Shown one piece after another: positions 37,916 through 50,400 of a stretch of 64,000 bases of DNA (its first letter is position 1; each line of letters starts with the position of its first letter). Position numbers and translations under genes: made by a program. The notes under the pieces were generated by a model, which was given only the letters and a program-made list of their open reading frames with translations, was not told where the DNA came from and made no database searches. The stretch covers positions 134,166-198,165 of the forward strand of contig VXAA01006081.1 of assembly GCA_013399115.1 (NCBI GenBank). Reading direction: 5' to 3'. This DNA is from Anseranas semipalmata (lineage: Eukaryota > Chordata > Aves > Anseriformes > Anseranatidae).

Positions 37916-39032
37916 TGTAAAGGTATGTAGAAGGAGAGTGTCTGCTTCTTTAAGATATCTGGTCAAAGACCTTTTCCAATTTAACAAGGGATAATAAGAA
38001 GGGGAGGTAGTGATGGGAACACAGCGTGCTCAGTCACAGTAATTTATGAGAGCAGGTGAGAATGCAGGAATGTTTATTCCAGCAGGATTATCTGATTGAG
38101 GACTTCTAAATTGGGAGGCAATAACCAGATATAAACCTCCTCATCTCACTAACTGGTGGGCTATCAAACTACAGGTATCGCTTCCAGGAAGAGCAGCCTG
38201 GACTTTGCAACTGATCTAATTGTGAACTAGGGGTCCCGGACTGGGAGGGTGCCGAAACAGCAGACCCATGGGGGTCTGAGAGGAAAGGGGAAGCAGGAGG
38301 AACAAAGAGGGGGGATATCTATAAAAGGGCCGGCTGTGTGTGAAACAGGGCTGGTCAGTACACTTGCCTGGCTGAGCCCTGCACCTGATCACTGCAGTCT
38401 AATCTTCTTATTGTTTCCTCATTAAGTCTTTTCTTAACTATCCCTCTGTGCATTCCCACTCTCTCTCCTGTGTGCATGCATGCTGCAAGGACTACATGCC
38501 AGCTACTGGTGAGACCTCTGTGTATGTGTGAATGAATTTAGGGCCAGTTCTTGAGGGATCCGTGAATTTTAAGCTGGAGCAGCTGGCAAGCAGGTGACCC
38601 AGGAGGCGGCCCAGGATCTGGGCAGGGTGCTGGGCAGGCAGAGGGGCTACAAAGGTACTTGAAGGATCCACGAACGCACACGTGCTTGTGAACCTGGAGA
38701 GTGCTGTGTGTGTGCCTGCACCAGTGACCTTCTATCTCTACCAGACAGAGAGCAGGAAGGGGCCTTGTCTGTCTGTGTCTATTTTACGTGAATCCTATGT
38801 GCAAGTGCTGCTGAAGGCAGCCCTTGGACAGGGCAGCCTTTGTGGCCAGTTGTCTGTGTCCTGGGGTATGTGCTCAGCTTTGCTACTGGCTGAACCTGCC
38901 CAGGGGACAGCAGCATCCATGTCCCCCAGCCTGGGCAGAGACCCCAGGTCCCTGGGCACGGTGCTGGGCCCCAGCAGCTAGACAGGACTGGGGCTGGGCC
39001 AGAGCAGCTGGAGGAGGTGGCCACACTCTGCA
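37916..39032 (+). mobile_element. Probable solo LTR with 5-bp target duplication
   Basis: Begins TGTAAAGGTATGTAGAAGG and ends CCACACTCTGCA. Both sides are flanked by ATTTA (37911-37915 and 39033-39037). A TATA box (TATAAAA, 38320-38326) sits ~400 bases in, as in U3. Its GC content exceeds the surroundings. The family was not identified, and no poly(A) signal of standard form was seen. Confidence 0.5.
38320..38326 (+). promoter_or_regulatory. TATA box of the probable LTR
   Basis: TATAAAA followed by a GC-rich segment, at the position expected for the U3/R border of an LTR. Confidence 0.45.
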
Positions 39033-39037
39033 ATTTA

Positions 39038-41284
39038 ATTTGCTTTTCCATAATTATCATCTTCTTTGGTGCCATTTTGGATATGTAGAATACTTCCCTA
39101 AATTTGAAGTTTGGAAGTTATCTTCTGTATGTCTAAATACTACTGTCACACCTTTAATTAGTAATCTGAGTAAAAGCAGAACAGTTGAGGGCTACCAGAA
39201 AGAAAGTGGTTTAAATTCCCTTTCATTTTAAAACTAACACCTTGACAAAGATTTCTCAGCCAAAAAAATACTGCCAGCACATTATTATCATCCAGAGAAC
39301 AGCAACAATTTGCAGCCTCTAATAATGTATAGGAAAATAGGGTTGCATTTTTTGTGGTTTGTTGTTGTTGTTATCATCCACCTTTAATAACCAAAAAGTA
39401 CAGAAAATGCTGCTATTTCTAAACCAATTTAAATAAAATCTTTTTCTAAAAAAAGATGAAAATTGTTTCCCATTAAAAAATATATGAAAATTATTTTCAC
39501 GTAGGAAAAAAAATCATGCAGGAGTTTTTGACTGTGGAGGTATTTGGGTGGCTGTTGCAGGAGTGCTGCAGGTGAGCGGACAGTATGGGCTCCTGTACAT
39601 GACTTGGGGAGATAATCTTGCCTTATCTTTCTACTGCATGTTTGTGAGTGGGCAAAAGGAAGAATAGCTCAATGTCAAGACTTCTCAGTGTATTCCCATA
39701 CATTCTTTCAATTCCTGTTTTGTTCCTGTTGTGCTGTAGTTCTCTCTTTTCCTCATAAAGTAGCCAAGGTTATTTGTCTGCTCCATGGCTGAAACGTGAG
39801 CATTGCCCTAAAGCTCCTCTATAGATACCCTCCCTTATAATGTTTTGAGTGCAGTAATTCAAAGCCTGATGTCAGACCATCCACCCCACCATGCACAATG
39901 GTAATGTGACCTACAGCTAACCTCACAGTGGCTATTAGTGTATTAAGTGAATGTGTTTCCAGTTCTGTTAGTGGAGACACTGTCTTTGACTACAGTTACA
40001 AATTAGTGTTCACAATTCATTTATAGAGGAAAAGTTTTCCTTTGTGAAACAGTCTAAAAGACTCAGCTGTACCACTTCATGATGAGTGATTTGTATTGAG
40101 GATGATATAGCAGTTATCAGATGGCAAAATTCAGTTTAATTTGCTATTTTCTTAGATTTTCCATGCATTTTTACATTAAGTTTTCTTTGCTGTTACTTAA
40201 GTTTTGATGCTTTATTTTGTACTACAGAAATATACATATCCTCAGATTCTCAGGAGATAAAATACTTCTGTTGCTTTTAATTAAATACTATCACTACTGC
40301 CAATTCTTCATGATTTAATACACCTAGTACCATTAACATGTGATTAACCTAGGTCAACACATGCCTGAAAGAGAAAATCTGAGTCTTAAATGCAAGACTT
40401 TTTGCTTTCAAATCATACCTCACTTTTTAACAAATTAATGAGCACAAAGGTGTGCATACAAATAATAATTGAACATCTTACCCTTCCTGTCTCACAATAT
40501 TTCCAAAATATTTAAAGAGCTTTATGTATGTATTGATTTTTCTGATCTAGATAACATGGGATTAATAGTAAAGAACAGGAATAGTGAAAGGATGTAGCTC
40601 TCATAATGAGGTTCATAGTTTGGGTTTAAGAATGAGCACTGTGAAAGTTCAAACTCACTGAGGCTACAATTGTACTGTAAAAGACAATCTCCTCATGAAA
40701 TTTTATGAGATGAATGTGAAGACCATAGCTGTCTTGTAGTGAATTCTCACACATGCAGCTCTTGATGTTATTTGTAGAGTAACACCCCTCTTTAGACCTA
40801 ACCATTCTAAAATGAAATTAGGGATTCTGAATCTGAAAAGCCTTTCTACTCAGAAAATATAAAAAGGATAACATTCAGATTAATTTTGGGTCCAAGATGA
40901 GTTAAGAGGAAGAGCGTAGCGTATAAGAATTGGTTAATCAAAATTAGTTGTTTTTTTTTTTTTTAAATGTTATAGATGTCTTTGCTATATCTTGCAACTA
41001 AATTTCTCTAACACAAAAGGAATAGTCAAACAACTACACAGTTTGTCACCTCCCCATTAAAGGGTGGTGAGGCCTGGATGGCATAGCCATGACTAGCTTT
41101 TATGGGAATGTTAAAAGGTACTCCAACAACATGGGATCCCTTCAGCACCCACAGGCTTGCACCATTAAAGGTAAGATGGTAGAGTCAACCTGACTACCCT
41201 TTTCTGGAGTGATGGTAGAGGTACCCACCCTGTCCGGCCCCCACCCCCATCCTACTTACCTGGACTTACTGATTTCCCCATGAG
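39038..41284. other. Intergenic, nothing certain
   Basis: AT-rich with TTG repeats at 39360-39374. The last ~240 bases (from 41041) are more GC-rich and may belong to an unidentified repeat. No gene-like frame. Confidence 0.45.
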
Positions 41285-41307
41285 GGGAATTACTCACTGG
41301 AGTAAGA

Positions 41308-41530
41308 TTAGGGGTTAGAAGGAAGTTTTTCACTCAGAGGGTAGTGAGGCTCTGGAACAGGTTGCCCAGAGAAGCTGTAGATGCCCCATCCCTGGAGGTG
41401 TTCAAGACCAGGTTAGATGAGGCCCTGATCAACCTGATTAGTGGGTGGTGGCCCTGCCTATGGCAGGGGGGTTGGAACTAGATGATCCTTAAGGTCCCTT
41501 CCAACCCATGCCATTCTATGATTCTATGAT
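41308..41530 (+). repeat. CR1 LINE 3' tail
   Basis: Plus-oriented tail: GAGGCTCTGGAACAGGTTGC, GGAACTAGATGATCCTTAAG, then the terminal repeat ATTCTATGATTCTATGAT. Confidence 0.92.
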
Positions 41531-41731
41531 ATGTCATGCTCAGCAATAAAGCTGGGGTGAGGGGTTGGGGAGGGCATTCGGAGCAATGGCATTTGTCTTC
41601 CCAAGAAACCATTATGTGCGATGGGCCTTACTTTCCTGGAGATGGCTGAACACCTGCCTGCTGTTGGGAAGTAGTAAATAAATTCCTTGTTTTGCTTTGC
41701 TTGTGCACACAGCTTTTGCTTTACTTATACT
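41531..41731 (+). mobile_element. Older ERV LTR, left fragment (interrupted)
   Basis: Carries a poly(A) signal (AATAAA, 41545-41550) followed by text typical of avian ERV LTR 3' halves (TTTGTCTTCCCAAGAAACC, TTCCTTGTTTTGCTTTGC). It stops at the insertion point of a second LTR and resumes at 42344. Confidence 0.7.
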
Positions 41732-42343
41732 TGTAGTGGTTTTACCCTGCGGGGCAGCTGAACTCCACCACAGCCGCTCTCTCACTCCCCCTCCTCAAAG
41801 AAGAGGAGGAGAAGAAAGTATGATGTAAGGAAACGGGGTCTCTCGCAGGTTGAGATAAGGGTAATTTTAATTAAAGGAAAAAAAAGGAAAGAACAAGCGA
41901 AGGCCGCATGGAAGCACAGAGGGGAAAGGGAAAAAAAATTCTCTACTTCCCCATCAACGAGTGGTGTTCGGCCACGTCTTGGGAAGCAGGGCCTTAATAC
42001 ACATAGCGGTTGTTCGGGAGGACAGACGTCTTCACAACGAGAGCCCCCCCCTTCTCCTTCCCTTTCCCAGCTTTTATTGCTGAGTGTGACATCATATGGT
42101 ATGGAATATCCCTTTGGTCGGTTTAGGTCAGCTGCCCTGGCCATGTCCCCTCCCCACTTCTTGCCCACCCCCACCTACTGGCTTTGGGGAAGCTGGAGAG
42201 AGTCCTGGTGCTGTGCCAGCACTGCTCGGCAGTAGCCAAAACACTGGTGTGATACCAGCGCTGTTCTAGCTACAAGTGCAGAGTACAATGCTATATGGGC
42301 TGCTGCAGGGAAAGTTAACTCTATCCCAGCCAGACCCAGTACA
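41732..42343 (-). mobile_element. Solo ERV LTR, 612 bp, with 5-bp target duplication
   Basis: Reads TGTAGTGGTTTTACC to CAGACCCAGTACA on the + strand, and is flanked on both sides by ATACT (41727-41731, 42344-42348). On the - strand it starts TGTACTGGG, has AATAAA (42073-42078 complement) and ends CCACTACA. A 5-bp duplication fits ERVL-type integration. No internal genes are present, so it is a recombined solo LTR. Confidence 0.85.
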
Positions 42344-42435
42344 ATACTTTATCTCATCCCATGAGTTCTTGTGCTTTTACCTTTCAGTTCTTTCCCCCAT
42401 CCCGCTGTGGGGGAGTGATTGAGCAGCGGTGTGCT
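42344..42435 (+). mobile_element. Older ERV LTR, right fragment
   Basis: Continues the interrupted LTR with ATCTCATCCCATGAGTTC and TCCCCCATCCCGCTGTGGGG, which follow directly in the consensus order I know for avian ERV LTRs. It fades into the next CR1. Confidence 0.65.
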
Positions 42436-43302
42436 GTTTAGCTGCCTAGGCTGTATAAAAAGCATGGCCAGCATATCAAGAAAGGTGATTCCGCCCCTCT
42501 ACTTTGCCCTTGTGAGACCCCACCTGGAGTACTGCATTCAGCTCTGGGATCCTCAGCACAAGAAAGATGTGGACCTGTTAGAGCAGGTTCAGAAGAAGGC
42601 CGCAGAAGTGATCAGGGGGCTGGAATACTTCTATGAAGAAAGGCTGAGAGACCTGGGATTGTTTGGCCTAGAAAAGAAAAGGCTCTGGGGTGACCTTATT
42701 GCAGCTTTGCAATACTTACAGGGGGTTTATAAGAAAGATGGAGGGAGACTTTTTACAAGGGTCTGTAGTGATAGGATGAGGGGCAATGATTTTAAACTGA
42801 AAGAGGGTAGATTTAGAATAAAGGAAGAAAATCTTCACTATGAGGAACTATNAGAAGGCCGCAGAAGTGATCAGGGGGCTGGAATACTTCTATGAAGAAA
42901 GGCTGAGAGACCTGGGATTGTTTGGCCTAGAAAAGAAAAGGCTCTGGGGTGACCTTATTGCAGCTTTGCAATACTTACAGGGGGTTTATAAGAAAGATGG
43001 AGGGAGACTTTTTACAAGGGTCTGTAGTGATAGGATGAGGGGCAATGATTTTAAACTGAAAGAGGGTAGATTTAGAATAAAGGAAGAAAATCTTCACTAT
43101 GAGGAACTATGAGGATGACAAGGCACTGGAACAGGTTGCCCAGAGAAGCTGTGGATGCCCCGTCCCTGGAAGTGGTTAAGGCCAGGTTGGGTGGGGCTTT
43201 GGGCAGCCTGATCTAGTGAGAGATGTCCCTGCCCATGGCAGAGGGGTTGCACTAGATGATCTTTAAGGGTCCCTTGCCAACCCAAGCCATTCTATGATTA
43301 AG
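42436..43302 (+). repeat. CR1 LINE 3' fragment with internal duplication
   Basis: Plus-oriented CR1 with reverse-transcriptase words ([20 protein letters not shown]) and a complete tail ending TTCTATGATT. It contains a 259-bp direct duplication with a single N at the joint (42852). Confidence 0.92.
42594..43111. repeat. 259-bp perfect tandem duplication across an N
   Basis: Copies 42594-42852 and 42853-43111 are identical apart from the N at 42852. A real CR1 carries this segment once. Confidence 0.95.
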
Positions 43303-43938
43303 AAACAGAAATAATAGTTGTCTCCTGGAGCTACATGATCTCAAGAACATGATAGATCTTAGCTCTGCATACAGTGAAAAACTCCTGTACTACAAAGCTT
43401 GCTTCACAACTCTAAGCAGTGCTACTGGCCCTTTCTTCAGCATTCCTGCAGTTCTCTATACCCTACTACCTTCTCTGCTAAAGTTGAGTTAATTATTTCA
43501 AAAGTTGCCATAAGCACAGAAGTTTTTCTTGACAAAGAGGGAATGAAGAAGGAGGATATGAATGTCTCTTGATGGGGATTGTTTTAATAAAATAGTCCTT
43601 GGAAGTCTCAATGTCTCATTTGAGTTGCTGCAGATTTTAGCAGCCTAGATGAGGTTTTCATCAGGGATAGACATATGTTCAGAAGCCTGAGGCTCTCTCT
43701 GCTTTTTTTTGGTAAAAATTCTGAAACAAACCAAAACACACAGACCTACCTCTCTCTGAACCTCCACTTGGTTGAACTTGTTTCAGCTGTATGCTAAATA
43801 TTACTCATTTTCCATTAGCATGTTGAAGCCATATGCCACTTCATGTTTTTGCCCAGCTGACCAAAGAGCAGTCATCAGTGTAAAACTCTTGTCCTTACTG
43901 TGTTACATGCCAGCATAGCAACATTGGGCTTCCCCAGT
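43303..43938. other. Intergenic beyond the opsin 3' end
   Basis: No gene or repeat recognised between the CR1 tail and the presumed poly(A) site of VA opsin. Confidence 0.4.
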
Positions 43939-43944
43939 TTTATT
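43939..43944 (-). promoter_or_regulatory. Candidate polyadenylation signal of VA opsin (long form)
   Basis: TTTATT on the + strand (AATAAA on -), about 245 bases after the stop codon. It is the nearest standard hexamer I noticed. Confidence 0.4.
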
Positions 43945-44186
43945 ACCAGAGCCAAGCAGGCTGTGGACTGTGGAGAGGAACATGGTGGAGGAAGGGACTT
44001 GCTTTGTGGCTGGAGGTTTGACTGCAACTGCAGAGCCAAGAAGTTCTTATATGCACTGAGGAGCTCAGAATCTCAAAGCCAGTGTCCACAGGACTGAGCA
44101 TAATGTCCCTGATGACATGTTTTGTATGAAGTGATGGTAACAAGGAAATATGCTGTAGTACTGCATTGATGATCATATCTCCCTCC

Positions 44187-44417
44187 CTACATGGGAGGGA
44201 TTTTGTTTTCTGAATCTACTAACTGTGCAGAAGAATGGCAATTTCTGTGTTCATCTCCAGTTTTCTTCTTAGAAACAGTGCTACGTACTGCCGTGATGGA
44301 CAACTCACTGCCTCTTTTGTCCTGGGTTAGCATTGCTCTCTCTGAAGTCAGGTTCACATTGGACTCTGCAGTCTCTATGGCACTGCAGCTGAACATCTCA
44401 ATCAGACACTTCCTGAA
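44187..44417 (-). CDS. VALOP: VA opsin exon 5 (C-terminal tail, long form)
   Basis: Acceptor CTTTCTAG followed by FRKCLIEMFSCSAIETAE; 231 nt ending TAG at 44187-44189. The tail has the FRKC amphipathic helix 8, Cys residues that could be palmitoylated, and Ser/Thr sites (AVRSTVSKKK). It matches the style of long VA opsin tails. Confidence 0.88.
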   Translation of the reverse strand, partial: FRKCLIEMFSCSAIETAESNVNLTSERAMLTQDKRGSELSITAVRSTVSKKKTGDEHRNCHSSAQLVDSENKIPPM

Positions 44418-47400
44418 CTAGAAAGTTGAAACAAAGGAGATCAATCAAAACACACGAGGGATTTAAAAATATTTCAATAAAGCAGTCTGTGTCTTAGCTA
44501 AAACTCTTGGAAATTCTCTGAGTCAGTTGGGCATATACAGAAATAGCCCTATAAAATACATCTGCTTGTGCCACCATGAAGAACTCTCAAACTGAGAAAT
44601 AATGACATTCTAAAAAGACCCAGACTACTAGTAAATGTCATCCTAAAACATCATTTTCCTCTTATGCTTGTTACTAGCCACATCTAAATGAACAGAATTG
44701 GTCATTTCTCAGGGTTCATGAGTTGCTTTCATATGCTAATACCCAGCTATTCAAAGATGGTTTGTTTCCATCTTGTTCATACCCATGAGCAGGTTAAGAC
44801 CAGCATCCATCTGCCATGCACTGGGAGATCAGTACTGTCAATAGGATGTGGGATAAACAATAGCTGTCTCTGCAGGACTAAATAAATGGATGTATTCATC
44901 TCTTCACATTCAACCTTCACTTTACTATTTTTCTTCTTTTCCTTTATACCCTTGTACTCTGCTTGATGCCACCACTCCCACATTCTGGGCACAAATGTTG
45001 TATTCAAGATTATAACATGCCTGCTACCACTGGTTCAGGCATAATGTCTCTGGTTCATCCCCTTGTCAGTTCTCTTTCCAGTCCTCCACCCCTATTCCAG
45101 AGAAGAAAGCTCCCTGTCCCACAGGTGACATGAAATGCTTCAACCGTCCCTGTACACACAACCACAGAAGCAGCATTTCCCCTGACAAATCCAAGCTATT
45201 GAAAACATCCACCCTGCCTCAAAAGCAAATCGCTGGTGTTGCATTCCTAAAGAATTATAGAAATATCATGGGACAGTCTTGAAAACAGATTTTTCATACA
45301 GAAAACTAGAATAACTAAGGGCTGTTTTTCCTTTCTAATATCTAAACCTACTGATTATTAACATTCATATTTTAATAATACACAGAGGTTTATGCTATGT
45401 TCCAGTAAGAAGATAGTGATTTTTTTTTTTTTTTTTTTAATTCTAAATACTGGTTATTGCAATGCTGGTTAACTAACAAGTAGGTAGACAGATAATTCAC
45501 TATAAAGACTAAATATGAAAATATGAATTTTAAAGACACAGAGTATACAATACCTGCTTGTTCATAAAGACATAAATAATTGGATTATAAACAGTAGCTG
45601 TTTTGGAAAAGAAAGCTGGAATTGCTGCCAGACGAGGATCCAGCTCAATGGAAGGATATGCAGTGACTAGGATAGAAAAGGCAGCGTATGGCATCCAGCA
45701 GATTAGAAATGCAATGATCATAACAACAACCATTCTAGTCACTTGTCTTTCAGGTTTCCTGGTAGTTCCCAGCCTGCCTTGCGTATCTGACACCTTTAAA
45801 GAAAAGACAGAAAATACCAGAAAACAAACAATAAGGCCTTCAAACAGCGAATGTCAATAATCTGCCATGCTATAAGGAAAGACCTACTCTTCCCGAGTCT
45901 GATAGCCCATAAAGTTGCTGTTACTGGACCACAGGGTGTCAGTGCTGAGGGACATGAACTACTGTACCCTGTCATTATTCAATTTTCCTTTAAGTATATT
46001 TATATTTTTATTGCCAAAGTGACAGCAAAAAAACATTGCTAGGACCATCTCTGTATAGAAATGTAATTGCAGTCTGGCATGATGGTAACCTGCATAACAC
46101 ATCCAAGCTAGCTTTAGCCAAGCCACGAGAAATGACAGCATACGTTTGCTGTCCAGCCTCACAAAAGTTAATCTATCTCAGATAACTTCATGGGTGCTGC
46201 AGCAACATACCCCAACAGGAGCCATGCCCAGGGCAGCTGTCTGCCCACTCCCAAGCCAGGTGGCAGAGCCCCCTTTGCTAACAAGCATACCACCCTGCTG
46301 GGCAGCACTGAGGGGGCCACATCAGCAGCAAGGAGGTCTGGCTCCCCTGGCTCTCTCATCATCCCTTTTCCTCTCTAGGTTAGAACAGAGAAATATAAAA
46401 TACTAATAAAAGTTCTGGACATTCAGAATAACAGAATTATAGTTTTACAAGCTATCTTAGAAGAGTCTGACATCAAGAATGATTTTCTTCAAGCATCTCC
46501 ATCCCTTGAAATTCACTTCCCCCACCCTTGCACCAACAGATGCCATGCTACCTCACCATGGGAGCTGTGAGCAGCAACACATGCTTGCTGCAATTCACAT
46601 TCAATTCTGTAAATTTCTCGTGTTTAATACCAAAACCAGCCTCTCCCAGCCATTTGACCTTCTCTCCCCTAAATGCATCCTGGAGGAAATAAAGAAAAGT
46701 CTATCTAGAGGAATAGTGGTGTCATCTGAAATATGCATGGCCCAATCTAAATTTTCTAAGGAGAAAAAATTTTTTGCATTTTTCTTCTGTTTTGTTTTAC
46801 TTAAGGAAAATAGCTCTCAAATAAAAGCAGGCATTTGACTATCCCAAATACTTTCAAAACATCAGTAGACTGAAACCATTTACTGAATTTATTACTGAAG
46901 CAATAAGAAAAGGCAGCTTTAGAGTAAATAGAAATAACAATACTGTCCCAAAATACTGTCCCAAATAGACATTTTCTGGCTCTACTGTCTTTTTCAATTT
47001 TTGCATATTCTCTTTTGTGTCAGGTCAGTATAATCATTAAATAAAAATTCAAAATTATTTCTCAAGTCTCAATGTTCCTGGACAATATTTTAATTACCAA
47101 ACAACACGACATTACTTTTACAAATGCTACATCTTATTCTGCTTGCATGTATTACAGAGTATTAGCCAGCACTCTTAAAACTTACAAATGCAGACATTTT
47201 AAGCTAGATTCTGAGTTGCCTGGTTTGAATCTTAAGAAATGCCACTGAACTGAAGTGTAATTGTAAATAAACCAATACTGGATCATTTGGCTTCTTTATT
47301 TATGAGGCAAACATTTTCTCTTGTTCATATGATGTTAGGCTAATGAGACACACTCATACGTGACCCAAACAGGAAACTTTGAAATATCAAGTCTAAACAT

Positions 47401-50400
47401 AGCATGAATTTCTCTTTGTAAGAATAATTATTTAACAAGGCATGATAAATGAGTGTATTTGCTGCCTGGAAATCTGATCTGCTTAGGTCTGATATTTATG
47501 GAAATTTGAACACAAAAATTCCAAATGATTACATACATGCACATTTCAAAATTTTACTTATAAGTGCTTCTTCTTACCTTTCTTAGCTTCCGCATCAGTT
47601 TTCCATAGGATACCAAAATCACCAATAAAGGCACTATAAAACAGGTGGTGAAGAGTGCTATAATGTAGGTATGATCAGTATAAGCTCTTGAGTACCTGTA
47701 TAAAGCACAGAATACATTGTGTATGCATTACTAATCTGTTCTGATTATTTCCTTGAAGCATTCATTTTGCTTTTCAGAGGCATCACTAGTATTTTTGTCA
47801 ATTGTTTTTAATCAGAACACCCCTGTACAGCTCTAGTCAAATCACCAGATGGAGCCCTGGGCCATCTCCCTGGCTCTGGGCTAGGAAAGGTTTACTTTGT
47901 AGGATCGTAGGCACAGAACTATAGAATTGTGGGTCTGTTCAGGTGGGAATGAACATGTAGTCCAACCTCCTGCTCAAAGTGAGGTCAGCCAGGGGGTAAA
48001 ACAGGTTGCTCAGGGCTTTGTCCAGTTTTCTAAAAATCTTTAGTCCTCTGTGAATCCTAACAACAACAACAAAAAAAAAATACAAGGTATGGGACAGTTA
48101 CTTTCATTAGAGATGAAAGCTCCTTCTTTTAGAAAACACGATACATTTTTTTTAACCTGTTCTTGGCAATTTTTTTCTGTTTTGTTATAGCTTTGTCTAC
48201 CTCTAGTTTTGCAGGGAAGTCCATTATCTTTAAGCCTTTCCTTTAAACTCCTGCCCTTGAAAAGTCATGAGCTGCAAGTTTAATTTCTTCATCATGCTCT
48301 GCAAGGATGACCTTACCAATTAGGCTCACAAGTAGTTCCAATCTTACTGATGGTGAAGCTGCTCCAACCCATGGTTGGTGGAATGGTCCAAATGAAGGAA
48401 AAGGTCCACACAAAGGCAATACCTAGGGTGGCATGCTTTCCACTCAAGCGCATATTCCCCAGTGGGCGGCAGATCACTATGTACCTCTCAAAAGCCAATA
48501 GAGCAAGAGACCAGAGAGCAACAATGCCTATAGTAAGAAAACAGCATAAAAAAACAGACAGGTTAATTGAAAAGCAAACACTGTCCCACATCAAGTCACA
48601 GAATCATTTATGTTGGAAGGTATCTCTGGAGGTCATCTAGTCCAGCCCCACACAGCTCAAGCAGGATCCATAGAGCAGGTTGCCCAGGACCACATCCGGT
48701 CAGGTTTTGAACATCTCCCCATATGGAGACTCCACAACTTCTCTGGGCAACCTATGGCAGCGTTTGACCACCTACCGCATCAGGAACCTTTTTCATTAAT
48801 CCAAGTTTTCAAAGGATGTGCAATTCATGTGCATTATTCTAATATTTTACTAAGAATACAAGATTTTCATACTTGTCTAGTTTGTTGACTACAAACCCAA
48901 GCATCTAATTGGGCCTTTTAACTCGCAATGAGTTTTTTCCACTCAGTTCTACTCTGAAAATCCGCAAATTATGTATAGCTTCCAAATTAACAAATGAAGA
49001 TACATCTTCAAAACACTTTGCAAGAATTGGCACATTTCAGACTGTCATAAAACTCTAACCTACAGATAGCTGCCCACAACATCAACATATCAGTTTACCA
49101 GGGACATACAACCTGGTCGGTCACCAAAATCTTGAAACAGCCTGATCTTACACCATGGGACATTCCTTCCATGCCACAAACTGATCCAGTACCATTGCCC
49201 CTCACAGATAGCTCCTCTGTGTAGCTTAATCAGCCTGAGAGCAGCAGTGGGATTCCTCTTCAGGTTGAGGATCAGCAATGTGTTTGATTCAGAGAAGTGC
49301 CTGAGTTAGAAGGCTAGCTTTACTATACAGCTTCTGAAACAGCACCCAGATGACAGTTGGCAGAGATACAAAAGCTCTGTGGGAGGCAGGAGTGAATTTC
49401 TATGTCCAAGTAATTAGATGTTCCATTTTAAACTAATTTCCATTTTAAACTAATTTACTCTGCAGAAGTGCATTTACACAGTGAACTAATCATTGACAAT
49501 TTTCCCTTTTAGAGTACTTTAATAGGTTTTGTGAAGTTAGCAAAACAAAGCCAAGATAAAGAATCACAGAAAGATGCAGGTGTGAGGGGTGACAGCTACA
49601 GGCATGCCACAGTTCCTCTGAACCACTGGAGGATAGCTAACAAGATGTTAGCTAATATTGCCTATATTAGCTAATATGTGCCCTAACATTTTTCCACAGT
49701 TTTAGAACAGTCATTTGGTCTTTCTCTTATTTAGTCATATACCACATCTAGACACAAACCTTGGAAATAGTTACACAGTGATTTTTTTTTCTCACATTGT
49801 TTTACCCACAACCCTGCTATTCTGTTAGCAAGCTTTTTCTCATTATATTAAACATATTCAGTGAAGAGAATACAAGTAACAAGTCACTGATATATGACAG
49901 CAATATAGATACATGTTATTTACTCAGGCATGAGGTCCACCATGGAACACATGTAACTGGGTAAAGATCCAGTGCGTTCAAAGGCGTGCAAAGTCAGTGA
50001 CTTAGGAAGCTGCAGAATAGTTAGAATACACTGAAGGAAGTTCAAGGAAAAAATGTGCAACAACCAACAAAATCAAGCTTACCGAAAAATGTGACAGCAA
50101 ATCCTTCCAGTACACAAGCCCAGTATCCCATATAAAAGTAACCTTTTAGATTGGCTAAAAAGCTGATGATGCCACCAGTCAAAGAGACGAGGAAATCAGC
50201 CACAGATAAATTGACTATAACGTAATTGACAGGTTGTCTCAACTGCTTGAACTTAAAAGTTACCAGAATCACAGCCAGGTTCTCAGCAAGTGACAGGGAG
50301 GTCACCACCAGCATTACTGCTGCCAGAAGCCTGAAGTGCCAGGGCTGGATGGAGTCCAAGGGACGACGGAAGGGATCCCATTTGGCAGGACCAGAGGAAC

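Noticed and set aside
38682..39231. Overlapping GC-rich open frames as a small gene
   Set aside because: Both strands are open because of base composition, inside the probable LTR; no domain or splice context.
41782..42174. 130-codon open frame on the - strand
   Set aside because: Lies entirely within the solo LTR; no retroviral gene is present.
42419..42895. 158-codon open frame as a gene
   Set aside because: CR1 reverse-transcriptase remnant, and it runs across the N of the suspected false duplication.
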